Source: Methylophilus sp. Leaf416 (lineage in GTDB: Bacteria > Pseudomonadota > Gammaproteobacteria > Burkholderiales > Methylophilaceae). Taken from it: DNA of 64,000 nt. Of this stretch, positions 24,662-33,202 are shown in pieces. Under the pieces are notes generated by a model that saw nothing but the letters and a program-made list of their open reading frames with translations, ran no database searches and had not been told where the DNA came from. Numbering within the stretch: the stretch's first letter is position 1; every line of letters begins with the position of its first letter. The stretch spans positions 311,691 through 375,690 of the forward strand of contig NZ_LMQS01000003.1 in the NCBI RefSeq assembly GCF_001424665.1, given 5' to 3'. Position numbers and translations under genes: made by a program.

Positions 24662-25750
24662 TTAGCGACACTTGGCCTGAATGCGAATATCCTGGCCAAA
24701 ATGGCGAACATCAATAATGTTTAGATCCAACGCCTGCGACATCGTCTCAAAAGCCGGCAAGTTAAACATACCCGCGCCTGTATTACCCATGAGCTTGGGC
24801 GCGTAATACATTAATAACTCGTCTACCAACCCGCTTTGCAGCATTGCACCGTTAAGCCCGGCGCCCGCTTCAACCATGACTTCATTGATTTGCTGTTGGG
24901 CCAAAGTCTTGAGTAAAGCATTGGTGTCTATTTGCCCGGCAGCATCGGGCAAAGCAATCGTTTGGACACCCTGTGCCTGCAATAGTGCCAGCTTATCTTG
25001 CGGAGCTTGTGCGTAAGCGATGACGGCATGGCCACCATGCAAGACCCTGGCATTTAACGGGATACGTAATTGGCTATCGACAATCACGCGTAAAGGTTGC
25101 CGGGGCGTATCTACTTCGCGCACCGTTAGCGAAGGGTCATCATGCAATACTGTACCTATGCCAGTCAGCATGGCGCAGCTGCGCGCACGCCAGTGATGTA
25201 CATCTTTACGTGAAGCAGCGGAAGTAATCCATTGACTGGCACCATTCGCTAAAGCCGTTTTACCATCCAGGCTGGCGGCTACTTTTAAACGCACATAAGG
25301 ACGTTGTTGCGTCATGCGCAGTATAAAACCAGGGTTAAGCGCTTGCGCCTGCGTTTGCAGCAAGCCGGAGGTGACCTCTATGCCATGCGATTGCAAATAC
25401 GCAATGCCTTTGCCTGCCACAAGCGGGTTAGGGTCTTGCATCGCAATCACTACCCGGCTGACACCGGCTTCAACCAGTGCGTGAGCGCATGGTGGCGTAC
25501 GGCCATAGTGGCTACATGGTTCTAATGTGACATACGCAGTGGCGCCTTTAGTATGGTTACCAGCCTGCCGCAAAGCATGTACTTCGGCATGAGGCTCTCC
25601 CGCCTTGAGATGAAAGCCTTCACCAATCAGCTGTCCATTTTTCACAATCACGCAGCCTACGCGTGGATTCGGTGAAGTTGTATACAAGCCACGCTCGGCC
25701 AACCTGAGCGCCTGCGTCATCCATTCAAAATCTTGTGTTGTCCATTGCAT
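24662..25750 (-). CDS. ribD: Bifunctional riboflavin biosynthesis deaminase/reductase RibD
   Basis: The protein of about 362 aa has the N-terminal deaminase zinc site PHAEVHAL with PCSHYGRTPPC (Cys ligands). The C-terminal reductase domain has RLKVAASLDGKTALANGASQWITS and the VEAGAGLNGAML motif. RibD performs the second and third steps of riboflavin synthesis. ATG 25750 (MQWTTQDFEW) is chosen because the longer frame to 25801 would run through a transcription terminator at 25766-25789. No other rib gene lies next to it. Confidence 0.93.
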   Translation of the reverse strand: MQWTTQDFEWMTQALRLAERGLYTTSPNPRVGCVIVKNGQLIGEGFHLKAGEPHAEVHALRQAGNHTKGATAYVTLEPCSHYGRTPPCAHALVEAGVSRVVIAMQDPNPLVAGKGIAYLQSHGIEVTSGLLQTQAQALNPGFILRMTQQRPYVRLKVAASLDGKTALANGASQWITSAASRKDVHHWRARSCAMLTGIGTVLHDDPSLTVREVDTPRQPLRVIVDSQLRIPLNARVLHGGHAVIAYAQAPQDKLALLQAQGVQTIALPDAAGQIDTNALLKTLAQQQINEVMVEAGAGLNGAMLQSGLVDELLMYYAPKLMGNTGAGMFNLPAFETMSQALDLNIIDVRHFGQDIRIQAKCR

Positions 25751-25765
25751 AACCAAATGATACAA

Positions 25766-25789
25766 AAAAACCCGCGCCTGCGGGTTTTT
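25766..25789 (-). terminator. Intrinsic terminator upstream of ribD
   Basis: CCCGC (25771-25775) and GCGGG (25780-25784) form a tight stem extended by A/T pairs, followed on the minus strand by a run of seven T and on the plus strand by five T. It ends the nrdR-side transcript and forces ribD to have its own promoter between it and ATG 25750, or read-through. Confidence 0.75.
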
Positions 25790-25857
25790 GTCTTGAGTCA
25801 AGTCGTGATACAGCCAGTAAAGCGCAATACAATAATGCGTTATTCAAGCGCTTATGA

Positions 25858-26235
25858 TTAGTGTGAGGAAATCTGGCTATGCGTCAGCCGGCCATCCTGG
25901 TCAAAATAAATCCGTAATGCGTGATACACATGCATACATTTACCGAGGTCATACTCCAGCGCGTTGGCATCTTCCAGGCTGGGACGGCCCAGCAAAGCCA
26001 TTACCGCTTCTTTTTTGGCGCCACGGATAAGAATGTGGCTTTTCAAATCGTATGCCATATCACCGCGCCGACAATCCTTTTGTACGGTATTGGATAACTC
26101 TATCCAGCGCATCTGGTCAAATTTTTCACTGCCAAACACGGCCTGGTCTTTAAATGCCCACCAGGTGAAAAATACAATGGTGAGTATGACCGTAAATACC
26201 GCCAGCACAATCGCAGATATCCTGATCAGTTTCAT
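25858..26235 (-). CDS. Unknown membrane-anchored protein with BamE-like C-terminal region
   Basis: I do not recognise a named family. The 125-aa protein has one N-terminal membrane helix (IRISAIVLAVFTVILTIVFFTW). A small exported domain follows with KKEAVMALLGRPSLEDANALEYDLGKCMHVYHALRIYFDQDGRLTHSQISSH. The helix-G-x-P then Y-x-L-G and closing ...YFDxDGRL pattern recalls SmpA/BamE-type two-strand folds. Two Cys (CRRGD and GKC) could pair. It lies 31 bp downstream of nrdR on the same strand and ends before a strong terminator. Confidence 0.65.
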   Translation of the reverse strand: MKLIRISAIVLAVFTVILTIVFFTWWAFKDQAVFGSEKFDQMRWIELSNTVQKDCRRGDMAYDLKSHILIRGAKKEAVMALLGRPSLEDANALEYDLGKCMHVYHALRIYFDQDGRLTHSQISSH

Positions 26236-26266
26236 GCGCTTACCTTTCGGGTAGTGTTGTTACCGG

Positions 26267-26716
26267 TTAATTGTCCAGGTCACGGATGGCATTATGGAAA
26301 TCATCCACATCCGAAAAACTTCTATAGACTGAAGCAAAGCGGATATACGCCACCTGATCCATTTGTTTCAACTCTTGCATGACGGTTTCACCAAGCAATC
26401 GCGCAGGCACCTCACGCGCGCCCAGGCCTAATATTTTCTGGACAATTCTATCCAGCGCCTTGTCCACATACTCGGTTGGCACCGGGCGTTTGTGTAAAGC
26501 ACGAGTGAAAGAAACCCGCAGTTTTTCCCGTTTGAACTCTTCACGCGTGCCATTCTCTTTAACCACTTGCGGCAGATGCAATTCCGCCGTTTCATAGGTG
26601 GTAAAGCGTTTGTCACACACCTGGCAACGGCGACGACGGCGTATGGAATTCCCCTCCTCATTGAGGCGGGAATCCACTACCTGTGTATCATCAGCACCGC
26701 AAAACGGACACTTCAT
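26267..26716 (-). CDS. nrdR: Transcriptional repressor NrdR
   Basis: The 149-aa length is standard. The N-terminal zinc ribbon has Cys pairs MKCPFCG and [10 protein letters not shown], and the ATP-cone domain follows ([29 protein letters not shown]). NrdR senses (d)ATP and represses ribonucleotide reductase genes. It is 27 bp behind glyA on the same strand, and glyA-nrdR-25858 are probably one transcript; glyA next to nrdR is a common betaproteobacterial arrangement. Confidence 0.95.
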   Translation of the reverse strand: MKCPFCGADDTQVVDSRLNEEGNSIRRRRRCQVCDKRFTTYETAELHLPQVVKENGTREEFKREKLRVSFTRALHKRPVPTEYVDKALDRIVQKILGLGAREVPARLLGETVMQELKQMDQVAYIRFASVYRSFSDVDDFHNAIRDLDN

Positions 26717-26743
26717 ATCAGGTCAACGTCGTCAAAGTTCTGC

Positions 26744-27991
26744 TTATTTACCGTAAACAGGAAATGCATCCGTCAAGGCATGTACTTTTGCCTTGGTCGC
26801 TTCAATCACTTCCGCACTTTCAGGATTATCCAGCACGTCCGCAATTAAATTAGCGACTTGCACAGCTTCGGCCTCTTTAAAGCCACGTGTCGTAATCGCT
26901 GGTGAACCGATACGGATACCGGAAGTGACGAATGGGCTTTCCGGATCGTTAGGAATTGCATTTTTATTGACAGTGATATGCGCCTGGCCAAGGTAAGCAT
27001 CCGCGGCTTTACCAGTCAGGTTTTTAGGGCGCAAATCGACCAGGAACACATGCGACTCAGTGCGGCCGGAAATAATGCGCAGGCCACGCTCAGCCAATGT
27101 TTTAGCCATTGCGCTGGCATTTTTCAATACCTGCTCCTGGTAAACCTTGAACTCAGGTTGTGCAGCTTCCAGGAAAGCAGTCGCTTTACCAGCAATCACA
27201 TGCATCAACGGGCCACCTTGCAAGCTTGGAAACACATTGGAATTGATGGATTTCTCAAATTCAGCTTTAGCCAAAATGATACCGCCGCGAGGACCACGCA
27301 AGGTTTTGTGGGTAGTAGAAGTCACGAAGTCAGCATGCGGCACCGGATTAGGATACACGCCGGCAGCGATCAGGCCTGAATAGTGCGCCATATCCACCAT
27401 GAAATAGGCACCGACTTTTTTGGCGATTTCAGCCATACGTGCCCAGTCAAAACGCAGGGCGTAAGCGGATGCACCACCGATCAGCAACTTTGGCTTGCAC
27501 TCGATGGCAATACGTTCCATCTCGTCATAATCGATTTCTTCCTTATCGTTCAAGCCATATGGCACGATATTGAATAATTTACCGGACAAGTTAGCCGGAG
27601 AACCGTGTGTCAGGTGACCACCGTGACCAAGATTCATCCCCATGACCGTATCGCCCGGTTTCAGGATAGAGAAATACACCGCCTGGTTGGCCTGTGAACC
27701 TGAATGCGGCTGCACGTTGGCATACTCGGCGCCATACAGCGCTTTCAAGCGATCAATCGCCAGTTGCTCAACCTGATCAACAAACTCACAGCCACCGTAA
27801 AAACGTTTGCCAGGATAACCCTCGGCATATTTGTTGGTCAGCTGTGAACCTTGCGCTTCCATCACTGCCGGGCTGGTGTAGTTTTCTGAAGCGATCAATT
27901 CAATATGCTGATGCTGGCGTTCGACTTCAGACGAAATCATTTGCGCTAACGCCGGGTCGGCAACATTTAAGTTTCTTGAAAAGCTAAACAT
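26744..27991 (-). CDS. glyA: Serine hydroxymethyltransferase
   Basis: The 415-aa enzyme has the family blocks [38 protein letters not shown], and [14 protein letters not shown] with the PLP Lys (about residue 227). GlyA converts serine and tetrahydrofolate to glycine and 5,10-methylene-THF. In a methylotroph this enzyme also sits at a key one-carbon branch point, though serine-cycle use cannot be told from this gene alone. ATG 27991 (MFSFSRNLN) is preferred over the TTG at 28000. A 400-bp non-coding region upstream contains an opposite-strand small-RNA candidate. Confidence 0.96.
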   Translation of the reverse strand: MFSFSRNLNVADPALAQMISSEVERQHQHIELIASENYTSPAVMEAQGSQLTNKYAEGYPGKRFYGGCEFVDQVEQLAIDRLKALYGAEYANVQPHSGSQANQAVYFSILKPGDTVMGMNLGHGGHLTHGSPANLSGKLFNIVPYGLNDKEEIDYDEMERIAIECKPKLLIGGASAYALRFDWARMAEIAKKVGAYFMVDMAHYSGLIAAGVYPNPVPHADFVTSTTHKTLRGPRGGIILAKAEFEKSINSNVFPSLQGGPLMHVIAGKATAFLEAAQPEFKVYQEQVLKNASAMAKTLAERGLRIISGRTESHVFLVDLRPKNLTGKAADAYLGQAHITVNKNAIPNDPESPFVTSGIRIGSPAITTRGFKEAEAVQVANLIADVLDNPESAEVIEATKAKVHALTDAFPVYGK

Positions 27992-28161
27992 GACGATCAA
28001 GTTTCCGTATTCATAAAAATAAAGCCGGATTTTAACATATGCGACTATGTGATGCGACTTGGCTTGTTTTTAAGGTGTATTTTTCCGACTAAATTACTCA
28101 GGCTTTGCAAACACCTTAGTCAGCAAATTAAATTAATCTTTGCCTGAATATTCCGCTGATG

Positions 28162-28198
28162 TGCGCCAGCTTTGTTCTTAACGCACCAAAAAAGTGCG
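28162..28198. promoter_or_regulatory. Two NtrC-like enhancer sites
   Basis: CGCACCAAAAAAGTGCG (28182-28198) matches the NtrC consensus core GCAC-N7-GTGC exactly and 14 of 17 positions of the long form. TGCGCCAGCTTTGTTCT (28162-28178) is a weaker copy with 6 of the 8 core bases. Their centres are 20 bp apart, about two helical turns, and lie about 120 and 140 bp before the predicted start of the sigma-54 transcript. This is the usual place for enhancer-binding proteins. Confidence 0.55.
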
Positions 28199-28283
28199 CA
28201 TAACAAAGCAATTATTTAATTGGCAACAATATAATTAATTTTAATTTAAGCTATCCATTTGATTTAAATGGAATTTATAAAAC

Positions 28284-28299
28284 TGGCACAAGTTATGCT
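28284..28299 (+). promoter_or_regulatory. Sigma-54 promoter
   Basis: TGGCAC-AAGTT-ATGCT carries the invariant GG (28285-28286) and GC (28297-28298) separated by exactly ten bases, with a full TGGCAC -24 element. Only the first base of the -12 element differs from TTGC. The expected start site is about 28310. No protein gene lies downstream on this strand before the terminator at 28338. Confidence 0.65.
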
Positions 28300-28310
28300 A
28301 AATAGAATTC

Positions 28311-28365
28311 GTAAGCGTATCTCCAAAATCGCTCCCTAGCCCAACTTCGGTTGGGCTCTTTTTTT
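28311..28365 (+). ncRNA. Candidate sigma-54-dependent small RNA of about 55 nt
   Basis: Between the sigma-54 promoter and a strong terminator lies a 55-base transcript, opposite in direction to both flanking genes and without an open frame. Its first part can form a small stem, AGCG (28314-28317) with CGCT (28330-28333), whose loop exposes CTCC (28321-28324). A second C-rich stretch, CTCCCT (28332-28337), is single-stranded before the terminator. Both are complementary to Shine-Dalgarno sequences, as in known C-rich regulatory RNAs. The 3' end has seven T, suitable for Hfq. NtrC-like sites upstream point to nitrogen control. It resembles the logic of NrsZ/NalA-type RNAs but I see no sequence relation. 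Confidence 0.6.
28338..28365 (+). terminator. Intrinsic terminator with UUCG tetraloop
   Basis: AGCCCAAC (28338-28345) pairs with GTTGGGCT (28350-28357) around TTCG, closed by a C-G pair: the exceptionally stable C(UUCG)G loop. CTTTTTTT follows. The T-run is only on the plus strand, so it does not terminate the neighbouring minus-strand genes. Confidence 0.9.
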
Positions 28366-28393
28366 GCCCCAGTTATGAAAGTTTGCTAATAAG

Positions 28394-30469
28394 CTAGCGC
28401 TTACCTTTTGACTTCAGCTCTTGCAATGTTTGCAGGCATCCTTCATTGGCAGGTTGATCACTACTACCAGGGTCCAGGAAGGGCAGAATCGCGGCAAACG
28501 GTGTCACGATGGCCAGCAAGACGCTACCAGCGACCCGCGCTGCGATAGGGCCAGGGCTGATTGATACGGTTGGATTCACAAATGGACCAGTTACTAAAAT
28601 CGGCGAGCGCACAGTGAATGGCGAAAAGTTTTTCGGATTAGCCTGCAATTTAAGGTTAAATTGTTCTTCCCCCAAATCCATATTGCCATGAATGTAGACT
28701 GTGGTGACTGGCGTGTCGATCAAGGCAGCTTCAGGCGTTAACACGCCCTGTTTGGCGTTCAAGCCCATTGCCGCACACTGCATGGGGAGAGAGTGGTCCC
28801 CTCCTAATAACAAGCCTACACTTTGCGCAATATCCAGGCCTGCGGCTTCAACGACCAAGTGCGAGATTTCGCCATCACGCACCATCAATGCCAATTGCCC
28901 ATCCAAGGATTTCAATAAGGCGGCTGTTGATTTGCCCTCACCTTTTAGCTTGGCCTTGGCATTTAACTCGCCGGTGATGTAAGCAGGCGCGTCTTTGTCT
29001 ACATCCTTTTTATCTTTTGATTTGTCTTTAGGTGCTTGATCTTCCGGCTTCACCTTTAACCACTTTTCTAACTGAATATTTTTCAGCGCGAGTTGAATAT
29101 CCCACTTCGGTGCTGGTGGATTGACAGATTCATCTTTGTTTTTGGCTTCTGGCGCATCAATCAACAATGCGCCCGAGAGGCTGCCCTGAGCGGTTCCGGC
29201 ATTCAATTTCGCAACCGTCAGTTTACGATCCTGCAAGGTTAATTGAAAATCCAGTGGCGAAATACGTTCTTTAAAAATACTACCCAAATCAACTGCATCA
29301 AAATGAATGTTGATATTGGCATTCATCCTGTCATAAGTTGCAAAATCAAGCGACTCATCGGGGAATATTTTGGCTGGTTTCTTGTTGCTAGTAGTGCTAG
29401 TGGCTGGCGCACCAAAGGCTGGCGCCAGGTCGGCCAATACAAGCAACGGACCTTTCACGTCGCCGGTCAGCATAGGCTTTAAATCACCATAATCGTAGAC
29501 AAACTGTCCGGCCAGGCGGCTACGTCCTATTTGCGCATCCGATACATTGACCTTCCATTGATCTGTATTTTTTTCAACTTTCGCGGCTACCTTAAATGGC
29601 GGCGTGCGAGGGAAAGCCAGGTCTAGCAAATCACCCACATCTGCTAATGAAGGTCCGTTGACATCCAATTTACCTTTCACGCGCTGGGTACCGAATAAAT
29701 CATAGACAGCCCCATCAAACTTAAGATTGACCGCACCATATTTCAGCCAGCCTTTGGAATTGATAGGTGCAGAATCTTTACCTTGCGTAGCCACCGGGAG
29801 GAAGCCCTGGGTAACCAGTTCGCCTTCTAGCGGGCGTTTACCAAACTCGCCTTTAACCTTTAGACTGGATTCCGGCGTTTTATGATGTGCACCTTCTTCT
29901 GTGTAAAAACTGGTAGCGAGGTAAGCTTTGGTCACTGCGTCATCGACACGGGCCTGCCCCTTGTTGACAGAGAGTTCTTCAATAAACGGGAAAGGGCGTG
30001 CCGGACCGGAATCATCCAGTTCAAAATCCCAGGTGGCTTTTTTCTTGCTATCGCGCTTCATGTAGGCATCAAGCTGTTCTGCACGAATAGCTTTAATGCG
30101 ATAGGCCTGGCCTTCTTCGAGCTGGAACAAATCACGGTAACGCAGCTTGAGGTCCAAGCCACGCGCATCCACTAAATAAGGGACCTTAAATTCTGGCGGC
30201 GCTGAAATCTGCAAGTGGCCTACTTGCAGGCGGATGCCGCCAAGCAATTGCAGATGAAATGGCCGCTCAATTAATACATCTCTGTGCAATGTCTTGCTGG
30301 TAAAGTCTTGCATCGGCTGGCGTAGAAAAGGCCAGCCGGCAAGTTCGCAGCACACAATGATCACGACCAGCACCAATAAAAATCCACCAGTCCAGCGCAG
30401 TGTCCGCATGCCTGTAGTGTGTGTTGGAGAATTGCCGATCACGGCCTTGTTATTCACTTCATTATTCAT
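28394..30469 (-). CDS. AsmA family envelope protein
   Basis: This 691-aa protein has one N-terminal membrane helix (WTGGFLLVLVVIIVCCELAGW, about residues 27-47). A long periplasmic beta-rich region follows, with the AsmA N-terminal block FLRQPMQDFTSKTLHRDVLIERPF. The C-terminal AsmA_2 portion has LKSLDGQLALMVRDGEISHLVVEAAGLDIAQSVGLLLGG and FTVRSPILVTGPFVNPTVSISPGP. AsmA-like proteins form hydrophobic grooves that move phospholipids toward the outer membrane. A lysine/aspartate-rich low-complexity stretch (residues near 475-495) interrupts it. It is monocistronic, divergent from iscX. Confidence 0.9.
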   Translation of the reverse strand: MNNEVNNKAVIGNSPTHTTGMRTLRWTGGFLLVLVVIIVCCELAGWPFLRQPMQDFTSKTLHRDVLIERPFHLQLLGGIRLQVGHLQISAPPEFKVPYLVDARGLDLKLRYRDLFQLEEGQAYRIKAIRAEQLDAYMKRDSKKKATWDFELDDSGPARPFPFIEELSVNKGQARVDDAVTKAYLATSFYTEEGAHHKTPESSLKVKGEFGKRPLEGELVTQGFLPVATQGKDSAPINSKGWLKYGAVNLKFDGAVYDLFGTQRVKGKLDVNGPSLADVGDLLDLAFPRTPPFKVAAKVEKNTDQWKVNVSDAQIGRSRLAGQFVYDYGDLKPMLTGDVKGPLLVLADLAPAFGAPATSTTSNKKPAKIFPDESLDFATYDRMNANINIHFDAVDLGSIFKERISPLDFQLTLQDRKLTVAKLNAGTAQGSLSGALLIDAPEAKNKDESVNPPAPKWDIQLALKNIQLEKWLKVKPEDQAPKDKSKDKKDVDKDAPAYITGELNAKAKLKGEGKSTAALLKSLDGQLALMVRDGEISHLVVEAAGLDIAQSVGLLLGGDHSLPMQCAAMGLNAKQGVLTPEAALIDTPVTTVYIHGNMDLGEEQFNLKLQANPKNFSPFTVRSPILVTGPFVNPTVSISPGPIAARVAGSVLLAIVTPFAAILPFLDPGSSDQPANEGCLQTLQELKSKGKR

Positions 30470-30647
30470 CTTGGTATGTTGCCACGCTCAACTGGCATGA
30501 CCAGTCCTACAAGTCTGACAAGACTGTAGGATAATTCTGTCAAAGGCACTCTTTACCAGGGTAACGCAGGAAAGCCCGAAGTTCTAAATCCTGACTACTC
30601 AGTTATAATCAAATGATGTGTAATCCAGTAAACAGGAAGTGATTAAA

Positions 30648-30842
30648 ATGAAATGGACCGATAGCCAGCGCATCGCCGAAGAACTGTATGACAAGTATCC
30701 CGATATTGATCCTAAAACCATACGTTTTACCGATTTAATGCAGTGGGTAATGGCGCTGGATGGCTTTGATGATGATATTTCTCGTTGCGGCGAAAAAGTG
30801 CTCGAAGGCATACAACTGGCCTGGATAGAAGAAGCAGAGTAG
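30648..30842 (+). CDS. iscX: IscX, iron-sulfur assembly accessory protein
   Basis: This 64-aa acidic protein has the complete family pattern MKWTDSQRIAEELYDKYPDIDP followed by LMQWVMALDGFDDDISRC and ILEAIQ-like LEGIQLAWIEE. IscX binds IscS and iron and modulates Fe-S assembly. ATG 30648 is chosen: AGGAAG (30634-30639) lies eight bases upstream, and a TATAAT sits at 30604-30609. Unusually it is not at the end of an isc operon but immediately before the phosphohexomutase gene, whose ATG follows the TAG without a gap. Confidence 0.93.
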   Translation: MKWTDSQRIAEELYDKYPDIDPKTIRFTDLMQWVMALDGFDDDISRCGEKVLEGIQLAWIEEAE

Positions 30843-32252
30843 ATGACCTCAACTGCATTGCCCGGTTCGATTTTTAAAGCCTACGATATACGCGGCATTG
30901 TTGATGAAACGCTGACAGCAGAGATTGTCCGGCTGATAGGCCTGGCGCTAGGCACACAAGTGCAGGCACTTGGCGAGCAATCCATCTGCGTGGGTTATGA
31001 TGGTCGGTTATCCAGCCCGGCACTCGCAAGGGCCTTAGCCGAAGGCATATTACAAACAGGCGTTGACGTTATTTCCCTTGGCCTGGTCACAACGCCTATG
31101 CTTTATTTCGCCACCCACTATTTGCCGCGAAGCACCAGCGGCGTGATGATCACTGGCAGCCATAACCCGCCGCAGTATAACGGCTTGAAAATGGTACTTG
31201 CCGGTGAGACATTGAGCAGTGAAGCCATCCAGGCGCTACGGCAGCAGATAGACCAGCAGCAGTTTTATTTAAGTAGTCACCCTGGTAAAACCTCCACTTA
31301 CGATATTTACCCAGCCTATCAGCAAACGATTGTTGAAGACATTCAACTGGCGCGCACCATGCGTGTGGTAGTTGATTGCGGCAATGGCGTAGCGGGTGCT
31401 TATGCGCAAGCTTTGTTTGAAGCACTGGGATGCATGGTTGACCCTTTGTTTTGTGAGGTAGATGGCAATTTCCCCAATCATCATCCAGACCCGGTAGAAG
31501 CCAAAAACCTGCAGGATGTGATTGCGAGATTGCAAACAGGCGATGCCGAACTTGGACTGGCGTTTGATGGCGATGGTGACAGGTTAGGCGTGGTGACTAA
31601 ATCGGGACAGATCATCCGTAGCGACCGTCAGCTGATGCTGTTTATTGAAGATGTATTAGCACATCAACCCGGTAGCAGCGTTGTGTTTGATGTGAAATCC
31701 ACCCGCTATTTGAGCCAGTGGACGCGCAAACATGGTGGCAAACCGGTGATCTGGAAAACAGGTCATTCTTTGATGAAAGCGAAGATTCGTGAGACCAGTG
31801 CCGCGATTGGTGGCGAGTTATCCGGCCACCTGTTCTTCAATGATCAAAAACAAGGCAAGCAACGCTGGTTCGGCTTTGACGATGGTCTTTATAGTGCCGC
31901 ACGTTTACTTGAAATTGTCAGTCGGGTGAGTGATGCCAGCGCAGTGCTGGAAGCCTTGCCGGATAGTGTCAACACCCCAGAATTACAGATAGTGATGGCT
32001 GAAGGCGAGCCGCATGCCTTGATTGCACAGCTGCAAGAAACCGCAGCGTTTCCGGCAGCTGTTGAAGTGATTGATATCGATGGCTTGCGGGTAGAGTATG
32101 CAGATGGCTTTGGCTTGATCCGTGCCTCGAACACAACACCTGTGTTAGTGCTTCGTTTTGAAGCAGACAATCAAAAGGCACTGGCGCGCATCAAAAATAT
32201 CTTCCGCGAGTTGTTACTGAATGCCCGCCCTGACTTGAAAATTCCTTTTTAA
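30843..32252 (+). CDS. Phosphomannomutase/phosphoglucomutase (AlgC/ManB type)
   Basis: The 469-aa enzyme has the phosphoserine loop MITGSHNPPQYNGLKM near residues 99-114, the metal loop LAFDGDGDRLGVV, the sugar loop GGELSGHLFF and the phosphate loop RASNTTPVLVLRFEA. It interconverts hexose 1- and 6-phosphates for nucleotide-sugar, lipopolysaccharide or exopolysaccharide synthesis. The start abuts the iscX stop, so translation is probably coupled. A second, distinct phosphoglucomutase (pgm) lies at 34792-36426. Confidence 0.92.
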   Translation: MTSTALPGSIFKAYDIRGIVDETLTAEIVRLIGLALGTQVQALGEQSICVGYDGRLSSPALARALAEGILQTGVDVISLGLVTTPMLYFATHYLPRSTSGVMITGSHNPPQYNGLKMVLAGETLSSEAIQALRQQIDQQQFYLSSHPGKTSTYDIYPAYQQTIVEDIQLARTMRVVVDCGNGVAGAYAQALFEALGCMVDPLFCEVDGNFPNHHPDPVEAKNLQDVIARLQTGDAELGLAFDGDGDRLGVVTKSGQIIRSDRQLMLFIEDVLAHQPGSSVVFDVKSTRYLSQWTRKHGGKPVIWKTGHSLMKAKIRETSAAIGGELSGHLFFNDQKQGKQRWFGFDDGLYSAARLLEIVSRVSDASAVLEALPDSVNTPELQIVMAEGEPHALIAQLQETAAFPAAVEVIDIDGLRVEYADGFGLIRASNTTPVLVLRFEADNQKALARIKNIFRELLLNARPDLKIPF

Positions 32253-32269
32253 GTCACCATTGAAAAAAC

Positions 32270-32818
32270 ATGCCCAATTACCCTCGCCTTTCTCAACGAT
32301 TACATTCCCGCGGCCAGAGTCTGCTATATGTAGTACTTTGGCTGGGTTTGGCCGCACTTGTCTGGTTACTGGTAGACCGCGTGCAGCATCCAAATACGCT
32401 GGAGCAAGTCGGCAAACTCAATGTAGCGACACTTAAACGCGGGCCAGATGGGCATTACAGTGCTGAAGCGCTGATCAATGGTGAGCGTGTACGTGTGCTG
32501 GTAGATACCGGTGCCACCGGTGTAGCCATCTCGCAGCATGTGGCAGACCGGCTGGGGTTGGCTAGCACCGACGCCATCAATACCCATACCGCCAATGGCA
32601 ATGCAGTTTCTTACCTGGTGAGACTGAAAACCGTGCAGTTAGGAGGCATCGTGGCAAACGATGTCGCAGCGACGATTACGCCCGGGCTGGAAGGTGACGC
32701 ATTATTGGGAATGAGCTTTCTGGGGCGCATGGATGTCAGACTCTATCGCGGTGTCATGACTATCCGTGATGGTGAAGATAGCACAACGCTTTCGACAGAA
32801 ACTCAGGCAAAACACTAA
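32270..32818 (+). CDS. Membrane-anchored retropepsin-like aspartic protease
   Basis: One N-terminal membrane helix (SLLYVVLWLGLAALVWLLV, residues 17-35) precedes a single-lobe aspartic protease domain. This has the active-site motif VLVDTGATGVAIS (about residues 78-90), LKTVQLGGIVANDVAATI and LLGMSFLGRMDVRL. The pattern fits the bacterial clan AA family (TIGR02281), which acts as a homodimer. The substrate is unknown. It lies 17 bp after the phosphohexomutase and is probably cotranscribed with it, and its stop overlaps the convergent gene. Confidence 0.88.
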   Translation: MPNYPRLSQRLHSRGQSLLYVVLWLGLAALVWLLVDRVQHPNTLEQVGKLNVATLKRGPDGHYSAEALINGERVRVLVDTGATGVAISQHVADRLGLASTDAINTHTANGNAVSYLVRLKTVQLGGIVANDVAATITPGLEGDALLGMSFLGRMDVRLYRGVMTIRDGEDSTTLSTETQAKH

Positions 32819-33180
32819 CCTCGCCTGAAACCAAACTCCAGCACAAAATATTGCGGATTCATATTTGCCAGAGGCGCACGCAATTTCGCCAGCTCCTGTT
32901 CCGCGCCGTGTATTTCTATTTTCACCAGGCTGGACACTTCACCCATCTCGTGCAGAATAGGTCGCAGGTTATCCAGATGCGCCAACAAGGCATTGGCATC
33001 CTGGAATCCTTCGCGACAGTGCGCAAAGTCGCCATCAAAACTGAATCCGTAATATAAACAGCCAGGCTCGCGGGCCGACCACTGCACATATTTTTCAGCA
33101 ATTGCGCGAAAAGCTTCTGCCTTACCCGGATGGATCTGGAAATACGGAGCAACTGAACAGCAGGTATCTTGTGTCGCCAT
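32815..33180 (-). CDS. Antibiotic-biosynthesis-monooxygenase (ABM)-like protein
   Basis: The protein of about 121 aa is a small dimeric alpha/beta-barrel type. APYFQIHPGKAEAFRAIAEKYVQWSAREPGCLYYGFSFDGD is the ABM opening, with the E-P-G-C-L-x-Y block, and REGFQDANALLAHLDN follows. Substrate unknown; many members are simple quinone or heme-degrading enzymes, or have no known activity. ATG 33180 is preferred over GTG 33192 because of GGAAG before it. It lies 22 bp downstream of the M48 protease gene. Confidence 0.7.
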   Translation of the reverse strand: MATQDTCCSVAPYFQIHPGKAEAFRAIAEKYVQWSAREPGCLYYGFSFDGDFAHCREGFQDANALLAHLDNLRPILHEMGEVSSLVKIEIHGAEQELAKLRAPLANMNPQYFVLEFGFRRG

Positions 33181-33202
33181 GAATCTTCCCACTCAGCAGG
33201 CA

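Noticed and set aside
24633-24671. Longer tatD starting at TTG 24671
   Set aside because: It overlaps the ribD stop and precedes the conserved MLIDTHCHLD opening without adding a recognisable feature.
25751-25801. Longer ribD beginning at 25801
   Set aside because: It would translate through a strong terminator, and the family N-terminus fits ATG 25750.
28338-28365. Terminator of the AsmA-like or glyA transcript
   Set aside because: The T-run exists only on the plus strand while both flanking genes are on the minus strand, so the hairpin cannot terminate them normally. It fits the small-RNA candidate instead.
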